The position numbers and the translations under genes were made by a program. DNA of 15,092 nt from an uncultured Atopobium sp. (GTDB taxonomy: Bacteria > Actinomycetota > Coriobacteriia > Coriobacteriales > Atopobiaceae), in contig USKU01000023.1 in the NCBI GenBank assembly GCA_900555335.1, forward strand, positions 1 to 15,092. Reading direction: 5' to 3'. Positions 7,397 to 14,206 of the stretch are shown here, piece by piece. Each line of letters starts with the position of its first letter. The first letter of the stretch is position 1. The notes beneath the pieces are model-generated. The model saw nothing but the letters and a program-made list of their open reading frames with translations. It made no database searches and was not told the origin of the DNA.

Positions 7397-9826
7397 TTAC
7401 ACGTGCCAAATATCTTCCATGTACTCCCTGATAGTTCTATCAGCCGAGAAGAAACCAGAGTTTGCAGTATTGTGAAGTGCGCGAGCATTCCAGCTACGAC
7501 GATCTGCATAGGACTGAGTAAGTTCTTCCCATGCCTTCACGTAGGCGTCAAAGTCAATAAGCACCAGGTCAGGATCATTGTTAATCAGCAGATAGTCGTG
7601 AATTGACTCAAAGTTGCCAGAGAGTCGGCTCAACGAGCCATCGGTCAGCATATTTACAATGCGAGCCAGTGTTGGGTTCTGGTTAAGCAGGTTTTGTGCA
7701 AAGTAGGTGCCGGAAGCATATACCTCTTGGACCTCGTCTGCACGAAGACCAAAAATCTTGATGTTCTCTGGTCCTGCAAGCTCAGAGATCTCAATATTCG
7801 AACCGTCATATGTTCCAAGGGTCAGAGCCGCATTCATCATAAGCTTCATGTTTGAGGTACCAGAAGCCTCTGCACCAGCAACCGAAATCTGCTCTGAAAT
7901 ATCAGATGCAGCATAGATAAGCTGTGCATTTGAAACAGCAAAGTTTGGAATAAAGACAACCTTCAGACGACCCTCAATGCGCTCGTCGTTGTTAACCACG
8001 TCTGCAACGGAGTGAATAAGTCGAATGACTTCCTTTGCAAAGGTATAGCTCTGAGCAGCTTTGCCCGAGAAAATAAAGGTTGTTGGAGCTGGCTTATAGC
8101 TTGGATCATCAAGCATGCGGTTGTAGAGATACAAGATCTTAAAGACATTAAGCAGCTGACGCTTATATGCATGGAAGCGTTTTACCTGCGTATCAAAGAT
8201 GGTATTGGTATCCATCTCAACACCGGTTGTCTTCTTGACGTATGCAGCAAGACGCTCTTTTTCTTCTTTCTTTGCAGCGTCCATCTTGTCCAAGAACTCA
8301 GCATTGTTCTCAAAAGCAGAAAGCTTCTGAAGCTCATTGGCATCATCAAGCCAGCCGGTACCAATAGCCTCAGTAATAAGCTTTGCGTAAGCGGTATTTG
8401 CCTGTGCCAAGAAGCGACGGTGGCAGATGCCGTTAGTCTTGTTATTAAAGATTTCTGGACGAAGCTTGTAGAAGTCCTTCAAAACACTCTGCTTCAAAAT
8501 GTTAGTGTGCAGATCAGATACACCGTTAACCGAGTGGCTAAACAAAATAGAGAGGTTAGCCATACGAACGGTGTTATCCCACAACACAGCTGTTGAGGCG
8601 AGAAGTTCGGTGTTGCCGTTAGAGTCAACAAGCAGCTGCTCCTTATAGCAACGATCAACCTCGTCGATAAACATATACAAGCGAGGAAGCAGCTCACGGA
8701 AGGTGTTAATAGGCCACTTCTCAAGAGCCTCAGGCATAACGGTGTGGTTGGTATAAGAAATTGCGTTTCTCGCGATATCAAATGCCTCGTTAAAGTCAAC
8801 GCCATGGTCATCGACAAGAAGGCGCATAAGCTCTGGTCCGCACATTGCTGGGTGCGTATCGTTAGTGTGGATACAGACGTGATCTGCAAAGTGTTCCCAA
8901 TCCTCACCGTACTTATCCTTATAAGCACGAAGAATGGTCTGAAGACCAGCGGAAACAAACAAATACTCCTGCTTTAAGCGAAGAATGCGTCCGTGCTCAC
9001 CAGAGTCATTTGGATACAGAATGGTTGAAATTGCCTCAACATCAGAGCGGAACTTATTAGCACGGGCATAATCGCCGGCGTTAAAAGCATCAAGATCAAA
9101 GTCTTCCTCTGCTGGCTCTGCAGACCAAAGACGCAGCTTATTTACGGTTTTTGCGCCATAGCCAACAATAGGCACATCGTATGGAACAGCCCTTACTACC
9201 TGGCCACCCTCTTGCGAGAACCAGAAATTGCCATTCTCGTCCTCATGCCTTACAACTGTGCCACCAAAGCGCACCAGTACGCTAGAATCGTCTTTTCTGA
9301 CTTCCCATGGATATCCATTTGCCAGCCAGTTATCGGTACGCTCTACCTGGCGTCCATCCTTAATCTCCTGGCGGAAGAGACCATAACGGTATCTCATACC
9401 GTTACCAAAGCCAGCCATGCCCTCGTGCGCCATGGAGTCCAGGAAACAAGCGGCAAGTCTACCCAGACCACCATTGCCAAGGCCAGGGTCTACCTCCTGA
9501 GCAGCAAGCTCCTGAAGCGAAGTACCCATTTCTTTAAGGCCCTCTGCAACAACGTCGGTGATACCAAGATTGAGTAGATAATTCTCAAGTAGTGGTCCTA
9601 GAAGGAACTCAAGAGAGAAGTAATAGACCTGCTTGTCAGCATGAATATAGGAGGTTGACTGAATTTCTCGCGCCTTTTCTGCAATGAGGTGGGCAAGAAC
9701 GTTATAGCGCTCCTGATCAGTGCATTCTCCATAGTATTTGCCAAGAATCTTGATGAACTTATCGCGATACTGCTCTTCAAAGTCTTGTTTATCGTTAAAA
9801 ATGTTTTGTCCGTTATTTACGGCCAT
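7397..9826 (-). CDS. glgP: Glycogen phosphorylase (GT35)
   Basis: 809 residues, typical of bacterial glycogen/maltodextrin phosphorylase. It removes glucose-1-phosphate from non-reducing ends with phosphate and pyridoxal phosphate. Residues are counted from ATG 9826. Conserved blocks are DPGLGNGGLGRLAACFLDS at 113-131, HTNDTHPAM around 320-328, TNGICHRRFL at 464-473, VKRFHAYKRQ at 548-557, and the cofactor site EASGTSNMKLMMNAAL at 653-668 with PLP lysine K661. The reading frame extends ten codons further upstream, but the ATG at 9826 has AGAGG (9834-9838) at 7 bases and is preferred. That start lies inside glgB, giving a 14-base overlap (9813-9826), so translation of the two is probably coupled. 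The usual TNGV/I-T-x-RRWL motif is slightly altered (ICHRRF) but the cofactor and phosphate-site residues are intact. Placing the breakdown enzyme second in an otherwise biosynthetic operon points to joint expression of synthesis and breakdown. Confidence 0.96.
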   Translation of the reverse strand: MAVNNGQNIFNDKQDFEEQYRDKFIKILGKYYGECTDQERYNVLAHLIAEKAREIQSTSYIHADKQVYYFSLEFLLGPLLENYLLNLGITDVVAEGLKEMGTSLQELAAQEVDPGLGNGGLGRLAACFLDSMAHEGMAGFGNGMRYRYGLFRQEIKDGRQVERTDNWLANGYPWEVRKDDSSVLVRFGGTVVRHEDENGNFWFSQEGGQVVRAVPYDVPIVGYGAKTVNKLRLWSAEPAEEDFDLDAFNAGDYARANKFRSDVEAISTILYPNDSGEHGRILRLKQEYLFVSAGLQTILRAYKDKYGEDWEHFADHVCIHTNDTHPAMCGPELMRLLVDDHGVDFNEAFDIARNAISYTNHTVMPEALEKWPINTFRELLPRLYMFIDEVDRCYKEQLLVDSNGNTELLASTAVLWDNTVRMANLSILFSHSVNGVSDLHTNILKQSVLKDFYKLRPEIFNNKTNGICHRRFLAQANTAYAKLITEAIGTGWLDDANELQKLSAFENNAEFLDKMDAAKKEEKERLAAYVKKTTGVEMDTNTIFDTQVKRFHAYKRQLLNVFKILYLYNRMLDDPSYKPAPTTFIFSGKAAQSYTFAKEVIRLIHSVADVVNNDERIEGRLKVVFIPNFAVSNAQLIYAASDISEQISVAGAEASGTSNMKLMMNAALTLGTYDGSNIEISELAGPENIKIFGLRADEVQEVYASGTYFAQNLLNQNPTLARIVNMLTDGSLSRLSGNFESIHDYLLINNDPDLVLIDFDAYVKAWEELTQSYADRRSWNARALHNTANSGFFSADRTIREYMEDIWHV

Positions 9827-11828
9827 GCTTCCCCCTCTTTGGAAGTTCTTTCTCAAACGCTAAAACAATGCCACCAAGCGGAGGAACAGACAGCTCTACC
9901 GAATAATCTCTTCCATTCCATGCCACTGGCTTGGTGGAAAGTTTCTTAGTATTCACAATACCCGAACCGCCAAACTCTTTTGCGTCGGAATTAAACACTT
10001 CTTTCCACACACCTGCAGAAGGCATGCCTAAACGGAAGTTCTGATGGGTTGCAACGTCAAAATTGATGAGAATAACCAGGTCCTCGGAAGGTTTTCTTCC
10101 ATGACGTACAAACGAGATGATTGATTGCTCATTATTGTCTGCGTCAATCCAATCAAATCCACGGTTGTCGTAGGCATACTGCCAAAGTCCTGGATGGTTC
10201 TTATAGAAATGATTAAGAGCCTTAATAAATGCCTGCTGATGAGCGTGAGTTGGATACTCCTCAGTCAAGTAATACTCAATACCCTCGTAGTAGCGCCACT
10301 CAATAAACTGCGCAATCTCGTTGCCCATAAAGTTGAGTTTAGCGCCCGGATGAGTCATCTGATGAAGCGCCAGAGCCCTCATGCCAGCAAACTGTCTCCA
10401 CCAATCCCCTGGCATGCGCTGAATAAGACTGCACTTACCATGAACAACCTCGTCATGGCTGAGTGGCAGTACAAAGTTCTCATTGAACTGATACATGCTG
10501 GAGAAGGTCAGAAGACGGTGGTTACCTGGTCTATAAGGGAAATCAGTCTGACAATAGTGCAGCGTATCATTCATCCAGCCCATGTCCCACTTAAGGTTAA
10601 AGCCAAGTCCTCCAACCTCAGGAGGATAGGTAACTAGCGGCCACGCTGTGGACTCTTCTGCAATCATCAAAATATCGGGATGTTCTTTTTGAGCAGTCTC
10701 GTTGCAGAGACGCAAGAAAGCGCTTGCATCCAAATCTTCCTCTGTGCCCTTATGGTTAAAGCGCTTCTGAGAAGGATCGTCGATACCAAAATTCATATAC
10801 AACATGCTACTGACGCCATCGACACGAATGCCGTCAGCGTGATACTCATTCAGCCACATGAGTAGGTTGGAAACAAGGAAGCTTCTAACCTCACCACGAG
10901 TAAGATTAAACTTAAGAGTTCCCCAGTTAGGATGCTCTTTTTCTTCAAAGAGCCTAGTGCCATCAAACTCTGCAAGACCATGAGCGTCTTTGCAGAAGCC
11001 TCCTGGGACCCAGTCCAAAATAACACCAATACCAGCCTGGTGGCAGCAGTCAATAAAGTGTTTGAACTGGGCAGGATTGCCATACCTTGAGGTGGGAGCA
11101 AAATAACCCGTTACCTGATAACCCCAAGATCCATCAAAAGGGTGCTCCATAACGGGGAGAAGTTCGATGTGGGTGTAGCCCATCTCATTAACGTAAGCTA
11201 CCAGCTCTTCTGACAATTCATCATAGGTGTAGAAAGCATCTACGTTGGTATCAAAGTAATCTTTAGGTTCTTCAGCCTGCTCTGCAGCTTCTGCATCAGC
11301 AGAATCTTCCTCTTGGGCGGTCAGGTCAGTATGCTGCTTCCAGCTTCCAAGATGAACTTCAAAGATGTTAAGAGGACTATGCAGGAACTTAAGCGATGCA
11401 CGCCTTTTCATCCATGCATCGTCTTCCCAAACATACACGTCTGGGTCAAACGTAATAGATGCCGTATGTGGCCTGACCTCTGCATATGTACCATAGGGGT
11501 CAGCCTTAAAAATCTTCTGTCCAGAAGCGGATACAATCAGGAATTTATACAATACTTCCGAGGTGATTCCTGGAATAAAGCCTTCCCAGATTCCGCCGTA
11601 TTTTGAACGAGAAAGAACGTTGACGGTATCATCCCAATTATTAAAGTCTCCAACAACAGAGACAGAGGCTGCATTGGGAGCCCAAACCGCAAAATGATAA
11701 CCTTCAACTCCATCTTCTTGAACCGCAGGGTGTGCACCTAATTTCTTGTGGCTCTGGAACCATTTTCCTTGCGCAAACAAGTATGTATCCTGGTCACTCA
11801 CTGCTAACGATGCATTTAACTCTGCCAT
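9813..11828 (-). CDS. glgB: 1,4-alpha-glucan branching enzyme (GH13)
   Basis: 671 residues from ATG 11828. It cuts alpha-1,4 chains and rejoins them as alpha-1,6 branches. Residues are counted from this ATG. A CBM48/E-set N-domain at ~40-130 carries WAPNAASVSVVGDFNNWD at 49-66. The GH13 barrel runs about 155-560 and a C-terminal beta domain to 655. Catalytic residues are D337 with R335 (GIRVDG), E391 (MIAEEST) and H458-D459 (LPLSHDEVVHGK). Two oddities: region I reads DWVPGGFC, so the usual histidine (E. coli H340) is G277, confirmed as codon GGC. There is also an acidic low-complexity insert at ~168-190, between the EVHLGSW strand and the barrel. The start was chosen over TTG 11849 because GGAGG (11834-11838) sits 5 bases before the ATG. 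First gene of the operon; its 3' end overlaps glgP. Confidence 0.95.
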   Translation of the reverse strand: MAELNASLAVSDQDTYLFAQGKWFQSHKKLGAHPAVQEDGVEGYHFAVWAPNAASVSVVGDFNNWDDTVNVLSRSKYGGIWEGFIPGITSEVLYKFLIVSASGQKIFKADPYGTYAEVRPHTASITFDPDVYVWEDDAWMKRRASLKFLHSPLNIFEVHLGSWKQHTDLTAQEEDSADAEAAEQAEEPKDYFDTNVDAFYTYDELSEELVAYVNEMGYTHIELLPVMEHPFDGSWGYQVTGYFAPTSRYGNPAQFKHFIDCCHQAGIGVILDWVPGGFCKDAHGLAEFDGTRLFEEKEHPNWGTLKFNLTRGEVRSFLVSNLLMWLNEYHADGIRVDGVSSMLYMNFGIDDPSQKRFNHKGTEEDLDASAFLRLCNETAQKEHPDILMIAEESTAWPLVTYPPEVGGLGFNLKWDMGWMNDTLHYCQTDFPYRPGNHRLLTFSSMYQFNENFVLPLSHDEVVHGKCSLIQRMPGDWWRQFAGMRALALHQMTHPGAKLNFMGNEIAQFIEWRYYEGIEYYLTEEYPTHAHQQAFIKALNHFYKNHPGLWQYAYDNRGFDWIDADNNEQSIISFVRHGRKPSEDLVILINFDVATHQNFRLGMPSAGVWKEVFNSDAKEFGGSGIVNTKKLSTKPVAWNGRDYSVELSVPPLGGIVLAFEKELPKRGKHGRK

Positions 11829-11851
11829 GCTCACCTCCGCGCTTACCAATG

Positions 11852-11874
11852 AAATCTACACATTTTATAGATTT
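11852..11874. promoter_or_regulatory. Inverted repeat in the glgB leader
   Basis: AAATCTA (11852-11858) and TAGATTT (11868-11874) form a perfect 7-base inverted repeat around a 9-base spacer, 23 bases before the glgB ATG. It could be an operator for a dimeric regulator or a small leader hairpin next to the ribosome-binding site. The arms are AT-rich, so a chance occurrence in this AT-rich region is quite possible. Confidence 0.3.
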
Positions 11875-11895
11875 GTTATCCATAAAGACTCGTAG

Positions 11896-11946
11896 TTGAT
11901 AGTTACTAAGATAAACCATTGCAAGGTAAAACACGGTAACAAACAC
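11896..11946 (-). promoter_or_regulatory. Candidate promoter of the glg operon with upstream direct repeats
   Basis: On the minus strand TTGCAA (11919-11924) and TATCAA (11896-11901) are 17 bases apart, each matching four of six bases of the sigma-70-type consensus. Directly upstream of the -35 are two adjacent imperfect direct repeats, GGTAAAACAC (11925-11934) and GGTAACAAACAC (11935-11946) as read on the plus strand. This is where an activator could bind. Transcription would start near 11889 and give a leader of about 60 bases that includes the 11852-11874 inverted repeat. A second candidate is a perfect TATAAT at 12014-12019 with only a weak -35. The rest of the 340-base gap (11829-12168) is AT-rich and holds no reading frame that I can support. 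Confidence 0.35.
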
Positions 11947-12038
11947 TCAATATGTCTTTCACCGATAAAAAACGACCGTACACGTTATTTTTTGTTTGTG
12001 CTAAATTTTGTTAATTATAGTGAATAAAAATTGCAACT

Positions 12039-12075
12039 AAAAGAAATGGCAGCTTATCCAAATAAACTGCCATTT
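12039..12075 (-). terminator. Intrinsic terminator after the dehydrogenase gene
   Basis: On the minus strand AAATGGCAG (12067-12075) pairs perfectly with CTGCCATTT (12044-12052). After one mismatch, four more base pairs (12054-12057 with 12062-12065) close a 4-base loop. The 3' arm runs into TTTCTTTT. It lies about 94 bases past the dehydrogenase stop and about 215 bases before glgB, so it would separate the pheT-side transcript from the glycogen operon. Confidence 0.7.
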
Positions 12076-12168
12076 GATACATAAACTTTTTATATAACCG
12101 TGAAGCGACTTAAGAAAGCTGGCTCCTACAAGTCCTCTTCCTAAAGTGATTCTTCAGATTACTTGCAA

Positions 12169-13395
12169 CTACATCTTGCGTGGTACAGCCGTCTCAGCTG
12201 AAGGAGCGTGTGCAGCAATTACATCAAGAGCTGCTGTCTCTTGGTCCTTCTCGCCAGAAGCAACTGCCCTACCGTATGCATCGGTATCAAAAATTGCCTG
12301 GCGGAAACGATCAGTTGTAAAGCCATAAGGAGCGCGACCCCACTCGTTGGTCTTCTGAGCTCGCTCAACAATGATGTCCAGATCAGCGTCAACAGATTCT
12401 GAAGTAATGTCCAGATTGGCCAAGGTGGTTGGAAGGCCAAGCTTTCTATTAAGCGCCACCTGCTCCTCAAGTGCCTTAAGGTTGCCGTCAAAGGCATAAA
12501 GAACGCAGGTACCAAAGGAAACAACCTCACCATGAAGGTGTTTCTCGCCACGCTCGCCCAGAGCAGTAAAGGCATTGTAGAAGGCATGAGCGGTTGAGGA
12601 ATTGAAGTAATACGCACCGCGCTCTGCACCAATGTTGGTGGTCATGTTAGACACAACACCAGCGGTAATGATGATGTTAAGAACAACGTTTTCAAATGCT
12701 TCAGAAACAATACCAGCGCGCTTATCTGCCAGTGCCTGCTCTGCATTGTCAAACAGAGGCTCAATGCAGGCGCCTGCGGCAAGAGCTCGTCCCATAAGAG
12801 GGCTGTGGAGCAGCTCAACTTCTCTGGAAGAAAGTTCAACCTCAGGACCCTTAGAGAAGGCATCGCCAATTCCTGCCCAGAAGTACTCATCAGGACTCTC
12901 TGCAATAATCTGCGTATCAATAAAGGTATGAACGGGCAGCTCAGCAGGAATGAAGTACGTATCTGCAGAACCATCCTCTTTATAGAAAACAGCAATTCTT
13001 GTTACAGGAGCGCAGTTAGAAGCAAGTGTTGGGAAGGTAAAGTATGGCTTATCCAGGATGGTTGCAATCTCTTTACCCTCATCAATTGCGCGACCACCGC
13101 CAACAAGGAAGAGCATATCAGCAGCAATAACCTCAGGCATCGTTGCAATTCTCTTGGCATTTGCGTGTGTAGAGTTAGTGCCGTAAGAAATCCAGGAGGA
13201 GATAGAAACCTCAGAACCCGCAAGTGCAGCCTCAAGCTTTGGACGTGCCTTCTCCATTGCAGTTGGTCCACCAATAACTACGGCATTTTTGCCAAAGCGC
13301 TTAACAATGTGTAGTACCGACTTATAAGCATCAACACCAATGGTGTATGAAGGCAGATACTCCGTAAATGTTCCGCGAGATTCCATCTTTTCCAT
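12169..13395 (-). CDS. Iron-containing alcohol dehydrogenase family protein (glycerol dehydrogenase-like)
   Basis: 408 residues from ATG 13395. NAD(P)-dependent oxidoreductase of the group III (metal-dependent) alcohol dehydrogenases, nearest in appearance to GldA. Residues are counted from this ATG. The Rossmann part carries GGGRAIDEGKEIA at 99-111, where the usual GGGKxxDxxK lysine is arginine. PTLASNCAPVTRIAVFY at 122-138 resembles the GldA PTIAS.. strand. Metal ligands expected for the family are present: D178 (GIGDAFSK), H270 (STAHAFYN) and H288 (LHGEVVSFG). The substrate cannot be told from sequence; glycerol, a hydroxycarboxylate or another small polyol are all possible. The start was chosen because GGAGG lies 5 bases upstream; a TTG four codons earlier falls inside that site. 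It follows the phospholipase-like gene by 51 bases and is closed by a terminator. No link to the glycogen genes is visible beyond proximity. Confidence 0.88.
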   Translation of the reverse strand: MEKMESRGTFTEYLPSYTIGVDAYKSVLHIVKRFGKNAVVIGGPTAMEKARPKLEAALAGSEVSISSWISYGTNSTHANAKRIATMPEVIAADMLFLVGGGRAIDEGKEIATILDKPYFTFPTLASNCAPVTRIAVFYKEDGSADTYFIPAELPVHTFIDTQIIAESPDEYFWAGIGDAFSKGPEVELSSREVELLHSPLMGRALAAGACIEPLFDNAEQALADKRAGIVSEAFENVVLNIIITAGVVSNMTTNIGAERGAYYFNSSTAHAFYNAFTALGERGEKHLHGEVVSFGTCVLYAFDGNLKALEEQVALNRKLGLPTTLANLDITSESVDADLDIIVERAQKTNEWGRAPYGFTTDRFRQAIFDTDAYGRAVASGEKDQETAALDVIAAHAPSAETAVPRKM

Positions 13396-13446
13396 AGCGT
13401 CCTCCAAAACCTATCTCAGAAAAGCGAGAATATAACTTTAACTGAA

Positions 13447-14193
13447 TTAGTTATGTTTTTGCAGCATAAATCCTTGAACGAGCGTTTCCTCTGCCTCTTT
13501 ATAGGCTGACGAGAAAAACTCTGTATCAAGCATTTGATACTGCGGGGAGCTCACACTGTTCTGGCGATTCTCCTCTGCAATACGTTGTATAACCTGAAGT
13601 GTTTGCTCAACATCTGAATGCGTAAACCCATACTGTGGATGAGCCGCGGCAACTGCAAAGAGCTCATCAGATGCTTCTGGCAGACGATTCATATCAAGCG
13701 AGCGCCCGTAAACATCAAAATCTGCTTGCTTACGAATACGCGCATCTTCTCCCGTAGGAATATGATGAGCACGCAAAAATGCCCGTGTATGAGCGTTATA
13801 CACATGGTCGCAAACAAGGTGGCACCAAATGCCCACGATAAGCTCTCTGAGCTGGCGCTGATCTACTAAGCTGCGCTGCTCAGCTGAGCAATAACTCACA
13901 TTTGGCTGGATGAAGTCAGTCTGTAGTAGATACTCTGCTGGATTAAGACCACCCATAAAGTTTCGCTGATAGCGCCTGTAACTTGGAATAGGCAACGTTC
14001 CTGGATAGGACTGATGGCTTCGACCGTATCTCACCTTGTGAGAATAGTCTGGAACCATAAAGCCAATGTGCACATCAGGAGCAACGTTTCCAAGCAGAAA
14101 TGCATCAGGGTAGTGAATATCTACACCCAAGCAACCGGCTCCTTTCTCAAGGAGCCGGTCAGCATGAGCAATATGTACGTTCCAACTTGGCAC
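13447..14193 (-). CDS. Zinc-dependent phospholipase C-like protein (PF00882 type)
   Basis: 248 residues with a GTG start at 14193. The N-terminus then reads (M)PSWNVHIAHADRLL, the Trp/His pattern that opens zinc-dependent phospholipase C/S1-P1-like folds. FLLGNVAPDVHIGF at 32-45 and an HLVCDHVYN cluster near 126-134 (HxxxDHxxN) supply the other likely zinc ligands. No signal peptide or transmembrane segment is visible, so a cytosolic, non-secreted role is inferred; the real substrate is unknown. The open frame continues to 14406, but those 71 extra codons lie in the antisense-free overlap with pheT and look like a shadow. AGGT seven bases before the GTG, just after the pheT stop, supports the short start. 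The first 60 bases hold a perfect GC-rich hairpin (14132-14160 region). Confidence 0.75.
   Translation of the reverse strand: MPSWNVHIAHADRLLEKGAGCLGVDIHYPDAFLLGNVAPDVHIGFMVPDYSHKVRYGRSHQSYPGTLPIPSYRRYQRNFMGGLNPAEYLLQTDFIQPNVSYCSAEQRSLVDQRQLRELIVGIWCHLVCDHVYNAHTRAFLRAHHIPTGEDARIRKQADFDVYGRSLDMNRLPEASDELFAVAAAHPQYGFTHSDVEQTLQVIQRIAEENRQNSVSSPQYQMLDTEFFSSAYKEAEETLVQGFMLQKHN
14134..14159 (-). other. Perfect 11-bp hairpin inside the start of the phospholipase-like gene
   Basis: ACCGGCTCCTT (14134-14144) and AAGGAGCCGGT (14149-14159) are exact complements around a 4-base loop. It lies 48 bases after the pheT stop and 34 bases into the next gene. In the minus transcript the 3' arm is followed by TTGCTTGGG, only a weak U-tract. 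It encodes ordinary residues of the DRLLEKGAG helix, so it may be coincidence, or it may attenuate read-through from pheT. Confidence 0.5.
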
Positions 14194-14206
14194 TACAATT
14201 ACCTGC

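Noticed and set aside
8012..8596. 194-residue open frame on the plus strand
   Set aside because: It lies fully within glgP on the opposite strand, has no family motif and no ribosome-binding site; it is a shadow of the coding strand. The same holds for the 187-residue frame at 6392-6955, the 159-residue frame at 2687-3166 and the 170-residue frame at 10125-10637.
11829..11849. TTG start for glgB at 11849
   Set aside because: The GGAGGTGA ribosome-binding site lies between this TTG and the ATG at 11828, so only the ATG is served.
11866..11872. TATAAA-like -10 box close to glgB
   Set aside because: No acceptable -35 is found 16-19 bases upstream, and the box overlaps the inverted repeat; AT-richness explains it.
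13439..13453. TAACT/AGTTA inverted repeat at the end of the phospholipase-like gene as terminator
   Set aside because: Only five AT-rich base pairs, overlapping the stop codon and lacking a U-tract.
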